Positions 16,898 through 25,283 of a DNA stretch of 36,970 nt are shown here, in pieces. The translations under genes were made by a program, and so were the position numbers. Below the pieces are notes generated by a model. It was not told where the DNA came from and searched no databases. It worked only from the letters and a program-made list of their open reading frames with translations. Each line of letters starts with the position of its first letter. Position 1 is the first letter of the stretch. The DNA lies in NCBI RefSeq assembly GCF_021648855.1, contig NZ_JAKJHX010000046.1, positions 1-36,970 of the forward strand, written 5' to 3'. The stretch is from Tychonema litorale BBK16 (lineage in GTDB: Bacteria > Cyanobacteriota > Cyanobacteriia > Cyanobacteriales > Microcoleaceae).

Positions 16898-17309
16898 TCG
16901 AGTCAGATTCGACTTCACCGAGGTCGATCCAAGTCTTGGTGCATTAAGTACGCTTCCTTACCTGCCAATACTTCTAACGTATCAAAATCAATCTCTGAGG
17001 GTATCGGGTTTATTAGACACAGGCTCTAGTGTAAACGTATTACCTTATGAGATTGGTTTAAGGTTAGGTGCTGTTTGGGAACGACAGAGGCTTTCAGTGC
17101 CGTTGGGAGGAAATTTGTCTAAGTTTGAAGCAAGAGCGGTGGTGATGACAGCAAATGTCGAGCAATTTCCGCCTGTGGAGTTGGCTTTTGCTTGGACACA
17201 AGATCGAAATGCTCCATTGATTTTGGGACACATGAATTTCTTTCTAGCTTTTGATGTATGTTTTTATCGCTCTGAGTTAGCATTTGAAGTTAGCCCGAAA
17301 AGATATTGA
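16890..17309 (+). CDS. Stand-alone retropepsin-like aspartic protease
   Basis: This 139-residue protein has the retroviral-type aspartic protease fold. The catalytic motif is LLDTGSSVNVLPYEIGLRLG (Asp-Thr-Gly), near residue 46. PLGGNLSKFEARAVVMTANV is the flap-like and inner beta region. LILGHMNFFLAFDVCF is the conserved hydrophobic-Gly-X-X-F/W segment near the end. Single-domain enzymes of this type act as dimers. The start is taken as ATG at 16890 (MVDRVRFDF); a TTG at 16881 in the same frame is the alternative. The ATG overlaps the end of the preceding small gene by 8 bp. The natural substrate is unknown; the partner small protein is an obvious candidate to test. Confidence 0.82.
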   Translation: MVDRVRFDFTEVDPSLGALSTLPYLPILLTYQNQSLRVSGLLDTGSSVNVLPYEIGLRLGAVWERQRLSVPLGGNLSKFEARAVVMTANVEQFPPVELAFAWTQDRNAPLILGHMNFFLAFDVCFYRSELAFEVSPKRY

Positions 17310-17337
17310 CCAAAAGATTCAGATTATTCTCAATGCC

Positions 17338-17375
17338 CAGCATTTAATTTCTCAGAGATACGGATTGTTTGTCTG
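17338..17375. repeat. 38-bp shared box, copy A
   Basis: This segment and 18886-18923 match at about 31 of 38 positions, sharing ATTTAATTTCTCA and TTGTCTG. On the minus strand both read as related peptides (RQTIRISEKLNAGH here, RQAIHIYEKLNTRQ there), so they look like remnants of the same coding sequence. Each copy begins about 30 bp after the stop of a two-gene cassette. Confidence 0.65.
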
Positions 17376-17462
17376 GATAATCCCAATTTTGTCAATATAT
17401 CCGGTAGGACGAAGGATTCGCACATATATTCAATCGATTATATGACGTGTTTTAATTGTAGT

Positions 17463-17516
17463 GTGCGTCAGGTGAGTTTATTAAACGATTATTGAAGGTT
17501 TAAATATCTGACGCAC
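17463..17516. terminator. Inverted repeat between convergent genes
   Basis: GTGCGTCAG (17463-17471) and CTGACGCAC (17508-17516) form a 9-bp stem, and the AT-rich interior is partly self-complementary as well. It lies between the retropepsin gene and a convergent gene, fitting either a bidirectional terminator or a tiny palindromic element. Confidence 0.5.
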
Positions 17517-17540
17517 CTTACTAATTAGGTAACAGATATG

Positions 17541-18065
17541 CTAGTCCAGTGAATAACCAATAAAGAAGATTTTCGACGGTCGATCGTTGTCGTAAAGGAT
17601 AATGTATCGGCTTTCACCCCGTCTGATGGTATACCAAAACTTATCCCATATGTCGTAGCCCGTCTCTTCCCAATGCTCAAGCTCCCCTTCAGAAATAATT
17701 ATGTCTTCTACCATTTTCCTTGTAGGTTTATCTGTACCAAACAAAGCTAGCGTCTCATCAGCGGATAAAGCCCAAGAAGCAAGAACTTCTGGAGAGTTAC
17801 TAACTTTCTGAATATCTAGAATTGAGCCTGTTCCGCTATCTTCAGCGTCTTTTAAAGCTTCTTCAATCGAAGTGTGTCGCGCACCGGGAGCAATAGATTG
17901 TGCATTGGGAGGAAAGTTGAATTGGAACATCCACATCCCAGAATCGTACATATTCACAGCAGGGTCATATCTCCCTGCTTCAAACTCCTGTTGACGTAGA
18001 GTCTGTAATGCACTGTTTACATCAGGTTGGTATTTGGTGAAATAAAAATATGGGTGAGATCCCAT
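17541..18065 (-). CDS. Protein of unknown function
   Basis: This 174-residue soluble protein has no signal peptide or membrane segment. The sequence is rich in aromatic and acidic residues (MGSHPYFYFTKYQPDVNSAL, QQEFEAGRYDPAV, WEETGYDIWDKFWYTIRRGE). The C-terminal part, ending YIILYDNDRPSKIFFIGYSLD, reads as alternating beta strands. I recognise no catalytic motif. Proteins beginning with a similar segment seem to recur in cyanobacterial accessory regions, which is only an impression. It is convergent with the retropepsin gene and divergent from the toxin-antitoxin pair, with a 126-bp shared upstream region. Confidence 0.7.
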   Translation of the reverse strand: MGSHPYFYFTKYQPDVNSALQTLRQQEFEAGRYDPAVNMYDSGMWMFQFNFPPNAQSIAPGARHTSIEEALKDAEDSGTGSILDIQKVSNSPEVLASWALSADETLALFGTDKPTRKMVEDIIISEGELEHWEETGYDIWDKFWYTIRRGESRYIILYDNDRPSKIFFIGYSLD

Positions 18066-18191
18066 TTAACTATCCTCAATTTCTTACTTAGAGAGTGAAC
18101 AGTTTTCCCAAACGAAGACAGCAGCCTAACTTCTAATTGTATCGCAGTTGCTCTACAATGGCAGTATATCAGATGCGATATAGAATTAGGT

Positions 18192-18533
18192 ATGAGCGAT
18201 CGTGACAAACCTTTAATTTGGTTGCGCGGTGAGGTCAAAACTCCACCCTTTAGCCAAGAAGCGCGTATTGAGGCAGGTTTTTTGCTGAGACGCTTGCAGC
18301 AAGGCGAAAGCCTGGAATTACCCCACTCACGACCCATGTCAAGTATTGGATCGCATTGCCACGAGTTACGAATTCGAGATGCGGACAAAAATTGGAGAAT
18401 CATCTATCGAATTGATGACGATGCTATTGTGATTATTGAGCTATTCAATAAGACTACACAAACTACACCTGACCGAGTAATTGAAAATTGTAAAAAACGA
18501 TTGAGTAAGTACGATACAGATACACAGGATTAA
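18192..18533 (+). CDS. RelE/ParE-superfamily toxin, HigB/Gp49-like
   Basis: This 113-residue protein resembles the phage Gp49/HigB branch of the RelE/ParE toxin superfamily. The N-terminal strand and helix (PLIWLRGEVKTPPFSQEARI, then EAGFLLRRLQQGE) are followed by LPHSRPMSSIGSHCHELRIR and NWRIIYRIDDDAIVIIELFN, the typical R-x-x-Y beta hairpin and hydrophobic core. It ends in a basic helix (NCKKRLSKYDTD). Members usually cleave mRNA on ribosomes. The toxin-first order and the 2-bp gap to an XRE-type antitoxin gene match HigBA-like modules, in contrast to antitoxin-first RelBE. Confidence 0.88.
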   Translation: MSDRDKPLIWLRGEVKTPPFSQEARIEAGFLLRRLQQGESLELPHSRPMSSIGSHCHELRIRDADKNWRIIYRIDDDAIVIIELFNKTTQTTPDRVIENCKKRLSKYDTDTQD

Positions 18534-18535
18534 TT

Positions 18536-18850
18536 ATGGATAGACTAAAAAAAGAACGTTTAGAAGCAAGGGGTTGGAAAGTTGGTACAGCTTCAGAATT
18601 TTTGGAACTAACACCGGAAGAAAATGCCCTGATCGAAATCAAATTAGCGCTCAGCCGGAACTTGAAAGCACGACGACAAAAGCTAATGACACAAGTGGAA
18701 TTAGCCCAGAAAATTCAGTCAAGTCAACCGCGGATCGCTAAAGCCGAGAATGGCGATGCTTCAGTTTCGATCGAACTTTTAATACGCGGGATGCTAGCGA
18801 CAGGTGCAACTCTTCAAGACATTGGCAAGGTTATTGCTGAAGCCGGATGA
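18536..18850 (+). CDS. XRE-family antitoxin, HigA-like
   Basis: This 104-residue protein has a helix-turn-helix in its C-terminal half: LKARRQKLMTQVELAQKIQS, then SQPRIAKAENGDASVSIELLIRGMLATGA, the cro/C1-type five-helix domain. The N-terminal 40 residues (GWKVGTASEFLELTPEENAL) form the toxin-neutralising extension usual in antitoxins paired with Gp49-like toxins. It starts 2 bp after the toxin stop. By analogy it represses the shared promoter upstream of 18192 and binds the toxin. No operator palindrome was confirmed by eye. Confidence 0.88.
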   Translation: MDRLKKERLEARGWKVGTASEFLELTPEENALIEIKLALSRNLKARRQKLMTQVELAQKIQSSQPRIAKAENGDASVSIELLIRGMLATGATLQDIGKVIAEAG

Positions 18851-18885
18851 ACTTGCAGGAATCCCACGCAATTCAAACCATTGCC

Positions 18886-18923
18886 GAGTATTTAATTTCT
18901 CATAGATATGGATAGCTTGTCTG
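18886..18923. repeat. 38-bp shared box, copy B
   Basis: This is the partner of 17338-17375. It lies 35 bp downstream of the antitoxin gene. On the minus strand it reads inside a 63-codon open frame (18985 to 18794) containing GRQAIHIYEKLNTRQWFELR, which overlaps the antitoxin gene end and is more likely a relic than a gene. Confidence 0.6.
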
Positions 18924-18988
18924 CCTAAAACTTCGGGTGCATTCTTTCCTGGTTTGATATCAAACAGTCCTGGATGCACTACCATTAA

Positions 18989-19192
18989 AGAAACCGGGTT
19001 TTTTACCTTTTATGTCGGCTACAACTGAGATATTGCAGCAATGTCAATCAGGGGATTTTTGGTGGGGGAGGGCGGGTTTATTTAACCTGTTTGCAACCCG
19101 AAAAGCCTTTGGTGAACCCGCCCCTACAGCTCCCACACGAATGGTGCAATATCTCAGCTACAACCCGTTCTTTCGTAAAAAACTCGGTTTCT
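18989..19192. mobile_element. 204-bp inverted-repeat (MITE-like) element
   Basis: The termini AGAAACCGGGTTTTTTAC (18989-19006) and GTAAAAAACTCGGTTTCT (19175-19192) are inverted and match at 17 of 18 positions. A second inner inverted pair, CTGAGATATTGCA (19025-19037) and TGCAATATCTCAG (19145-19157), is perfect. The centre carries a CCCGCCCCTAC-type GC-rich repeat. There is no room for a transposase gene, so it would be non-autonomous. No clear target duplication is seen. It fills most of the 373-bp spacer between the antitoxin and uvrA genes. Confidence 0.7.
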
Positions 19193-19223
19193 AGATCCCT
19201 GTGCGTAACAACTCCTATTACTA

Positions 19224-22187
19224 TTAACTCACCGCTACAGCCTCCCCCAAAGGATGTTGTTCTAAAACAGCTTTCAAATACTTCCCAGTATAAGAACGAG
19301 AATTTGCCGCCACATCCTCCGGTGTTCCCGCCACAATAATTTCACCTCCCTTATCTCCACCTTCTGGCCCCAAATCGATCGCCCAATCGCAGCACCGAAT
19401 CACATCTAAATTATGTTCGATGACCAAAATTGAATTCCCCTTATCCACCAATCTTTGCAACACATTTAACAAATGGTGAACGTCGTAAAATGACAAACCA
19501 GTAGTCGGTTCATCAATCAAATAAAGCGTCTTCCCAGTAGCACGGCGCGATAATTCCGTTGCCAATTTTACTCGCTGTGCCTCGCCCCCAGAAAGAGTCG
19601 GTGCAGGCTGTCCCAACTGAATATAACCCAAACCAACATCAAGCAAAGTTTGCAGTCTCATCGCCGCCCTGGGAATATTTTTAAACATTTCCAGAGCTTC
19701 CTCAACTGTCATGTTCAAAACATCAGAAATTGACTTGCCTTTGTACTTAACTTGCAATGTTTCTCGGTTGTAGCGCGCACCTTTACAAACCTCGCACTGC
19801 ACGTAAACATCCGGCAGAAAATTCATCGAAATTACATTCACACCTTGACCGCTGCAAGCTTCGCACCTTCCACCTTTTACGTTGAAAGAAAACTGTCCAG
19901 CTTTATAACCTCTGGCTTTGGCTTCAATGCTTTCGGCAAACAAGTCTCGAATCACATCAAAGACTCCCGTGTAAGTAGCAGGATTAGAACGCGGAGTTCT
20001 GCCAATTGGAGATTGATCGATGACTATCACCTTATCAACTACATCCTCTATAGAGCGTTCACCTTTAGTTTTGAGCGCATCCATATCTGGTGGTAAAGGA
20101 ACTTTTTTGGTGAGATAATGTTGCAGCGATGGATACAGTAATTCATTGATTAATGTAGATTTTCCTGAACCGGAAACTCCCGTAACACAGACAAGTTTTC
20201 CCAGGGGAATTTCGACATCGATATTTCTTAAATTGTTGCGACGAGCATTGGTGATTGAAAGAAATTTTCCATTACCTTTTCTCCTTTCATTCGGGGTTTC
20301 AATGACTCGTTTTCCAGACAAATACGCGCCCGTCAAAGATTCCTCAGCCGCCAGTAAGTCTTCTAGACTTCCTTGGGAGATGATTCGCCCGCCGTGTACG
20401 CCAGCGCCGGGGCCGATATCGACAATATGATCTGCCGATCGCATAGTTTCTTCATCATGCTCCACTACAATCAGTGTATTGCCTAAATCTCGTAACTTTG
20501 TCAAAGTTTGCAGCAACCGGAAATTGTCTCTTTGGTGCAGTCCGATACTGGGTTCGTCCAAAACGTAGAGGACTCCTGTCAAACCGGAACCGATTTGAGT
20601 CGCCAGTCGAATTCGCTGCGCTTCGCCACCAGAAAGCGTCATTGCGGCGCGGTCTAAGGTCAAATAATCTAACCCGACATCAAGCAGAAATTGCAGTCTG
20701 GCTTTGATTTCTCGAAGCGCTAAATCGGATATTTGAAATTGCCGATCGGTCAATCCCAAATTATCTACTCGTTCCCGACATTCCCGAATCGAAATACTGG
20801 TTAAATCCACAATTCCGTAGTTTCCTAACCGCACCGCCAGTGCTTCCGGTTTCAACCGCTTACCGTGACAAACATGGCAAGGTTGATCGACTCGATATTG
20901 TTCCAATTTCTGCTTGATTAAATCCGAACCAGTATCTTCATACTGGCGCTGCAACATGGCAATTACACCTTTAAAATCTCTTCTTAAATCGCTGGAATTT
21001 GGGTCACGCTTCCTATTTTCTCCCGTTTTCTTTTCCTCATTTCCATACAAAATGATCTGCTGATGTTCCGGCCGCAAGCGATACCAAGGAGTGTCAATAT
21101 TAAAGCCACAAGTATCTGCAACACTACACAACAAAGAGAGATAATAAGAATTGTCCTTATCAGACCAAGGGGCGATCGCACAATAAATCGGCGCTTTCTC
21201 GTCGGGAATCACCAACTCCGGCGCAAACGTCCGTAAACTGCCCAAACCGTGGCAATTTGGACACGCACCATAGGGCGAATTAAACGAAAACAATCGGGGC
21301 GAAAGTTCTTCCATTACCGCCCCATGTTCCGGGCACGCAAAGTTTTCGGAAAAGATGATCGGCGGATTTGGTTCAGAATTTTCGTCTGCTGGTAACTCCT
21401 CAATTACGGCAATTCCTTCGGAATGACGCAGACAAGTGCCTAAAGAATCAACTAAACGTTCTTCTAAACCTGGTTTTTTAATTAGCCTGTCAACAACTAT
21501 CTCGATGTTGTGCGTATGATTTTTATCTAATTCGATATTTTCCGAAAGTTCTAAAATCTCCCCGTTAACTTTGACACGACTAAATCCTTCTGCGGCTAAA
21601 CTCGACAATAATTTCCGGTGAGTCCCTTTTTTTCCGCGCACAACTGGTGCCAGAAGGTGAAAGCGAGTGCCATCAGGAAGGGCCATGATGCGATCGCACA
21701 TTTCATCAATAGTCTGCGGCGCAATGGAACGATCGCAAATCGGACAGTGCGGTTCGCCAGCTCTGCCGTAGAGCAATCTGAGATAATCGTAAATTTCTGT
21801 AACAGTCCCGACAGTCGATCGCGGGTTGTGAGAAGTTGACTTTTGGTCGATGGAAATAGCCGGACTCAAGCCCTCGATGGCGTCCACATCAGGTTTATCC
21901 AACTGTCCCAAAAACTGGCGGGCGTAGGCGCTGAGAGACTCCACATAGCGGCGCTGTCCCTCGGCAAAAATTGTATCGAAAGCCAGGGAAGACTTACCAG
22001 AACCGGAGACACCCGTAAAAACTATAAGTTGATCGCGTGGCAATTCCAGATCAATATTTTTCAGGTTGTGCTGTCTCGCACCGCGAACCCGAATCGTATT
22101 TTGGTTATTAGAGTTAGGAGTCGTCACATTATGCCCGTTGCGGGATGCACTTGGCTGGCTTTTGGAGGTTTTGGCGCGTTGGGACAT
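19224..22187 (-). CDS. uvrA: Excinuclease ABC subunit A
   Basis: This is the damage-recognition ATPase of nucleotide excision repair, 987 residues, slightly longer than the usual 940 because of a hydrophilic N-terminal extension of about 30 residues and a C-terminal tail. Walker A motifs are GVSGSGKSS at 59-67 and GVSGSGKST near 670. Two ABC signatures are seen, [18 protein letters not shown] and [18 protein letters not shown], with Walker [12 protein letters not shown] and [10 protein letters not shown]. Zinc-site cysteines include [23 protein letters not shown], and the C-terminal module CEACSGQG...[10 protein letters not shown] near 772-806. [20 protein letters not shown] is the diagnostic UvrA DNA-binding segment. 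It is a complete single-copy-type gene. Codirectional retropepsin and queE genes lie upstream. Confidence 0.98.
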   Translation of the reverse strand: MSQRAKTSKSQPSASRNGHNVTTPNSNNQNTIRVRGARQHNLKNIDLELPRDQLIVFTGVSGSGKSSLAFDTIFAEGQRRYVESLSAYARQFLGQLDKPDVDAIEGLSPAISIDQKSTSHNPRSTVGTVTEIYDYLRLLYGRAGEPHCPICDRSIAPQTIDEMCDRIMALPDGTRFHLLAPVVRGKKGTHRKLLSSLAAEGFSRVKVNGEILELSENIELDKNHTHNIEIVVDRLIKKPGLEERLVDSLGTCLRHSEGIAVIEELPADENSEPNPPIIFSENFACPEHGAVMEELSPRLFSFNSPYGACPNCHGLGSLRTFAPELVIPDEKAPIYCAIAPWSDKDNSYYLSLLCSVADTCGFNIDTPWYRLRPEHQQIILYGNEEKKTGENRKRDPNSSDLRRDFKGVIAMLQRQYEDTGSDLIKQKLEQYRVDQPCHVCHGKRLKPEALAVRLGNYGIVDLTSISIRECRERVDNLGLTDRQFQISDLALREIKARLQFLLDVGLDYLTLDRAAMTLSGGEAQRIRLATQIGSGLTGVLYVLDEPSIGLHQRDNFRLLQTLTKLRDLGNTLIVVEHDEETMRSADHIVDIGPGAGVHGGRIISQGSLEDLLAAEESLTGAYLSGKRVIETPNERRKGNGKFLSITNARRNNLRNIDVEIPLGKLVCVTGVSGSGKSTLINELLYPSLQHYLTKKVPLPPDMDALKTKGERSIEDVVDKVIVIDQSPIGRTPRSNPATYTGVFDVIRDLFAESIEAKARGYKAGQFSFNVKGGRCEACSGQGVNVISMNFLPDVYVQCEVCKGARYNRETLQVKYKGKSISDVLNMTVEEALEMFKNIPRAAMRLQTLLDVGLGYIQLGQPAPTLSGGEAQRVKLATELSRRATGKTLYLIDEPTTGLSFYDVHHLLNVLQRLVDKGNSILVIEHNLDVIRCCDWAIDLGPEGGDKGGEIIVAGTPEDVAANSRSYTGKYLKAVLEQHPLGEAVAVS

Positions 22188-22260
22188 GAGAGTAGTGCAA
22201 AACAGTGCTTAACCATCTTAGCGCTGCCTTTGGAATCGGTGTCATCCAAACTCAAGAATA

Positions 22261-22704
22261 TCAAAGAATTGTTAAATAAGTTTCCGTTGGCCCGTCTGGC
22301 AAAACCTTCAATCTTTGATTTTTCAAATCGACTTCAATTCCCAGCGCTTCCATCGGAATCACGCCTAAAAGTGGCGTTTTCCCCTCTGGCAATTCCAAAC
22401 ACTCAAAAGTTCCTTCGCGCCCGTACAGAGAAATCTTGGCATCTTGAAAAATCCTCGCCTCACTAATGCCCGTGGCAGTTTCCACAACCACTTGCTTGAG
22501 AATTTTCAAACCCAGTCTAGCAATCACATCTTTAGGTAAGTACAAAGTAGTCGCGCCCGTATCCACTAAAACATTTTCTAGAGTAACAGACCTGACTTGC
22601 TCGATTGGAATCAGACCATCTTCTGCTTTTCCTTCATCCAGTCGATTCGTAATTACTAGGGTTGTGATAACTTTTCCCATTGGGGTTTCTGTAGTTGTTT
22701 CCAT
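22261..22704 (-). CDS. Second stand-alone retropepsin-like aspartic protease
   Basis: This 147-residue protein has the pepsin/retropepsin motif VLVDTGATTLYLPKDVIARL and the second conserved block PLLGVIPMEALGIEVDLKNQ, typical of bacterial clan-AA single-domain proteases. Between them lies GREGTFECLELPEGK. The start is set at ATG 22704 (METTTETPMGKVITTLVITN). A longer frame to 22803 would translate part of a palindromic repeat and is rejected; MGKVITT eight codons later is also possible. It is not closely similar to the 16890-17309 protease except around DTG, and has no small partner gene. It is codirectional with uvrA, 73 bp upstream of its start. The substrate is unknown. Confidence 0.8.
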   Translation of the reverse strand: METTTETPMGKVITTLVITNRLDEGKAEDGLIPIEQVRSVTLENVLVDTGATTLYLPKDVIARLGLKILKQVVVETATGISEARIFQDAKISLYGREGTFECLELPEGKTPLLGVIPMEALGIEVDLKNQRLKVLPDGPTETYLTIL

Positions 22705-22760
22705 TATGTTCAGATGATCATAAATTGCTGCTTTAATTTTAGCATATACAGCATATTCCA

Positions 22761-22823
22761 GTAGGGACACGGCATTGCCGTGTTCCAGGTTTATGAAGGA
22801 CACGGCATTGCCGTGTCCCTACC
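22761..22823. repeat. 26-bp-arm palindromic repeat, copy 2
   Basis: The left part GTAGGGACACGGCATTGCCG (22761 on) and the right part ending GGCATTGCCGTGTCCCTAC (to 22823) form an inverted repeat with a short centre. It belongs to the same family as 1323-1387 and 26050-26318. It lies in the spacer between queE and the downstream retropepsin gene. Confidence 0.85.
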
Positions 22824-22840
22824 GTGTCAAAATAATCAAA

Positions 22841-23467
22841 TCACTGCACACCAATAAACTTATGAGTTTGCAAAGACAACCTGTAACTAGGATTTTGTTT
22901 CAGCAATTCTAATACAATCGGAATTGCTAACTCTTTAGAGTTCCATTCCGGCTGCAAAAAAACCGGAATATCGACATTGATTGGCAAATAATTACGATAA
23001 AATTCCACTTCTTCGCCAGTGCTAACCACCAACTTAATTTCATTAGATCTAGTCCAAAAAAGCTCTTGTACCGGATATTTAGGACTGATGTGTTCTTTAG
23101 GGGAAAGAGTAATCCAAGCTAGTGGCGAAACATCCTGCCAGTAAGCACCAGAAGTTTCAATACTCACCTGCTTATCGCAGGCTAACAAAGCTTCAACTAA
23201 CTCAGGCAAATCCTGGTGAATGAAGGGTTCACCGCCAGTGATCACAACTCTCGGAGACTGCAACTGAGCTAGCAATTGTGCGATCGACTGCGACACTGCG
23301 GGTAAACCTTTGCCACCGTTGGAGTACCCGGTGTCGCACCAAGGACACCTCACAGGGCAACCAGCCAATCTGATAAAATCAACCAAAGTTCCCGTCCAGT
23401 AGCCTTCGCCTTGAACGGTACATTGAAAAGTTTCGTGAATTGGCAATTTTATTTGTAAATTAGACAC
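22841..23467 (-). CDS. queE: 7-carboxy-7-deazaguanine synthase (radical SAM)
   Basis: QueE converts 6-carboxy-tetrahydropterin to 7-carboxy-7-deazaguanine in the pathway to preQ0 and queuosine. The protein is 208 residues from the chosen start. IHETFQCTVQGEGYWTGTL is the typical N-terminus. The 4Fe-4S cluster motif is CPVRCPWC (Cys-x3-Cys-x2-Cys). VVITGGEPFIHQDLPELVEAL is the GGEP SAM-binding motif, and QVSIETSG and LSPKEHISPKY complete the family pattern. The start is set at GTG 23467 because the only earlier start, TTG 23515, falls within a dispersed repeat (the TTGCATCGG motif) and heptamer-like TTGACTG sequence. It is codirectional with the O-methyltransferase upstream and the retropepsin and uvrA downstream. 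Confidence 0.93.
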   Translation of the reverse strand: MSNLQIKLPIHETFQCTVQGEGYWTGTLVDFIRLAGCPVRCPWCDTGYSNGGKGLPAVSQSIAQLLAQLQSPRVVITGGEPFIHQDLPELVEALLACDKQVSIETSGAYWQDVSPLAWITLSPKEHISPKYPVQELFWTRSNEIKLVVSTGEEVEFYRNYLPINVDIPVFLQPEWNSKELAIPIVLELLKQNPSYRLSLQTHKFIGVQ

Positions 23468-23502
23468 TATAATTAATGATGTTGACTGTTGACTGTTTGA
23501 AT

Positions 23503-23530
23503 AATACCGATGCAACTGGAAATGATATAA
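23503..23530 (-). repeat. Dispersed ATATCAT..CCGGTTGCATCGG motif, single copy
   Basis: On the minus strand this reads ATTTATATCATTTCCAGTTG then CATCGGTATT, a copy of the motif also found in the 3203-3321 element and at 26008-26034, 31313-31343 and 34673-34694. It overlaps the TTG that opens the queE frame. Confidence 0.6.
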
Positions 23531-23591
23531 ATTGTTTTTATTTCACGGTTTACAGTAATTTTCAAATCAACCGTAAACCGCAAACAACTCT

Positions 23592-24290
23592 TTAATTCTG
23601 CTGTTCAGGTTCCATCATAGTAGCCCAGCGACGTTTCAATGCCAAAGTCAGTCCGTCAGCGATCGGGACAACACTGAGGGTAACTCTGGGATCGTTACGC
23701 AATTTGTCGTTAAAAGTCCGAATGGCTAGGGTACTTTCGTCCTGTACTTTAGGGTCTGCAACTCGTCCAGACCACAGAACATTATCAATTACAATTAAAC
23801 CGCCATTTCGCACCAGTTGGAGCGATCGCTCAAAATAAGCCTCATAATTTTCTTTGTCCGCATCGATGAAAGCAAAATCAAAGGTTCCTGTTTGTCCTTC
23901 AGCGATTAACTTGTCGAGAGTATTAATTGCTGGCCCTAAGTGCAAAGAAATCTTGTTGGCGACACCCGCAGCTTCCCAATAGCGACGTGCGATCGCAGTA
24001 TATTCCTCGCTGACATCGCAAGCAATAATCTGCCCGTTGGAAGGCAGCGCTAAAGCTACGCACAGGGAGCTATAACCAGTAAAAACGCCAATTTCTAAGG
24101 TTTTTGTCGCTCCCATTAGTTGTACCAACATCTGCATAAATTGTCCTTGTTCAGGAGCAATTTGCATCATACCCATAGGATGTTTCCCAGTTTCTTCTCG
24201 CAGTTGTTGAAGAATATCTGGTTCCCGCAGGGAAATAGATAACAGATAATCGTAAAGTTTATTTTCTAGGCCAAGAGTTAAGTTCGCCAT
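23592..24290 (-). CDS. O-methyltransferase (class I SAM, caffeoyl-CoA OMT family)
   Basis: This 232-residue enzyme belongs to the PF01596 family (CCoAOMT-like bacterial O-methyltransferases). Motifs: MGMMQIAPEQGQFMQMLVQL, then ATKTLEIGVFTGYSSLCVAL (SAM motif I), IIACDVSEEYTAIARRYWEAAG (motif II), and FDFAFIDADKENYEAYFE with the metal-binding Asp of F-I-D-A-D-K. LIVIDNVLWSGRVADP carries the second metal-ligand D-N pair. The start MANLTLGLENKLYDYLLSIS at 24290 gives the usual family length; 24 more in-frame codons upstream are non-homologous. It is a divalent-metal dependent methylase of catechol-like or phenolic substrates; the specific substrate is unknown. Confidence 0.92.
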   Translation of the reverse strand: MANLTLGLENKLYDYLLSISLREPDILQQLREETGKHPMGMMQIAPEQGQFMQMLVQLMGATKTLEIGVFTGYSSLCVALALPSNGQIIACDVSEEYTAIARRYWEAAGVANKISLHLGPAINTLDKLIAEGQTGTFDFAFIDADKENYEAYFERSLQLVRNGGLIVIDNVLWSGRVADPKVQDESTLAIRTFNDKLRNDPRVTLSVVPIADGLTLALKRRWATMMEPEQQN

Positions 24291-24380
24291 CGGTTTGTCC
24301 TTGCTACTGACTTTTGATTTGAGATTGTAGACGCGCCATTCAAATAAGTATATCTCAGCCATCAGTGATTCTGCTGCTCT

Positions 24381-24416
24381 ACTGACTACTGACTAATGAC
24401 TAATGACTACTGACTC
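24381..24416. repeat. TACTGAC/TAATGAC heptamer array
   Basis: Five tandem units of the seven-base TACTGAC/TAATGAC type lie in the divergent spacer between the O-methyltransferase and the membrane protein gene at 24513. It belongs to the same repeat family as 1609-1640. Confidence 0.85.
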
Positions 24417-24512
24417 TCGTTCACTAGGTCGCTTTCCTAACTGTCACACCTTTGCGACAGAGTCCTGCAAATCCACCCACAATCAAAACAACATTTCCCA
24501 AGGGCGATCGCA

Positions 24513-25283
24513 ATGTATTACAGTTTCGCAGGTTTCGGTGCCACCACAGGCATATTTTTACTATTAGTTTTTGCAATTCTGCAATGGCTGCACATCCCCG
24601 CCGGCAGCTTCATCGATTGGGTAATTGCCATTGCTACTTTTGAATGGCTATTATTGATAGTTACAGTTCCCTGGAATATCCATTTTGAAGCTAAAGAAGT
24701 TTTAGTCCAAGCCGCCGAATCAACCGAAAAAGGGATTGCTGTAGATCAGAAACAAGTCAAATATGTTAATTTATTAGCTAGTCGATCTTTGTGGGTTGCG
24801 ATCGGACTTCACTTGGTTAGCGCGATCGCACTTTACGTCCTAGCAGCCACTGGAATTAGTGCTATTGGCTATCTCAGTTCCGGTGCAGCACTGCTTTTAA
24901 CTATACTACGTCCAGCCATTAAAGCTTATCAATATTTAGCGGCGCGGCTGACCATGATTCGCAGTCAATTTTTCCATCCCCGCGAAGATATTATTGAACT
25001 CCGCAGCCGATTCGCCAACTTAGAATGTACCATTAAAAATTTAGAAGCTACATTGAATTCTCACGATCCAAATTCTTGGGTAGCTGTGCAAGATCGACAG
25101 CAGGAAGCGACTAGAAGAGACTTAACTCGACTAGCAGCATCTGTCGAAAACTTGAGTGCTACAAATCAGGCAGCACATACTAAACTGGCAAGAGATGCAG
25201 AAAGTGCGATCGCCCAACTCACTGATGATAGCCAATTCCTCAATCATGTCCGCGAAATCATCCGATTTTTCAAAGAAGCATGA
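24513..25283 (+). CDS. Membrane protein with C-terminal coiled coil, unknown function
   Basis: This 256-residue protein has four predicted membrane segments: FGATTGIFLLLVFAILQWL, IDWVIAIATFEWLLLIVTVP, SLWVAIGLHLVSAIALYVLA and ISAIGYLSSGAALLLTILRP. A cytoplasmic helical region from about residue 155 follows (FANLECTIKNLEATLNS, RRDLTRLAASVENLSA), with heptad-like leucines suggesting a coiled coil, and it ends in HVREIIRFFKEA. No enzyme motif is seen. It appears to be a conserved cyanobacterial protein of unknown function; the architecture suggests a structural or scaffold role (inference). The ATG at 24513 directly follows a HIP1 site. Confidence 0.75.
   Translation: MYYSFAGFGATTGIFLLLVFAILQWLHIPAGSFIDWVIAIATFEWLLLIVTVPWNIHFEAKEVLVQAAESTEKGIAVDQKQVKYVNLLASRSLWVAIGLHLVSAIALYVLAATGISAIGYLSSGAALLLTILRPAIKAYQYLAARLTMIRSQFFHPREDIIELRSRFANLECTIKNLEATLNSHDPNSWVAVQDRQQEATRRDLTRLAASVENLSATNQAAHTKLARDAESAIAQLTDDSQFLNHVREIIRFFKEA

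Noticed and set aside
18794..18985. 63-codon minus-strand frame after the antitoxin gene
   Set aside because: Overlaps the end of the antitoxin gene and shares only a 38-bp relic with 17338-17375; treated as a remnant, not a gene.
22705..22803. Upstream extension of the second retropepsin
   Set aside because: It would translate part of the palindromic repeat at 22761-22823 and adds non-homologous residues.
24291..24362. 24-codon extension of the O-methyltransferase
   Set aside because: Family members begin at the MANLTL-like position; the extension has no similarity and no Shine-Dalgarno support.
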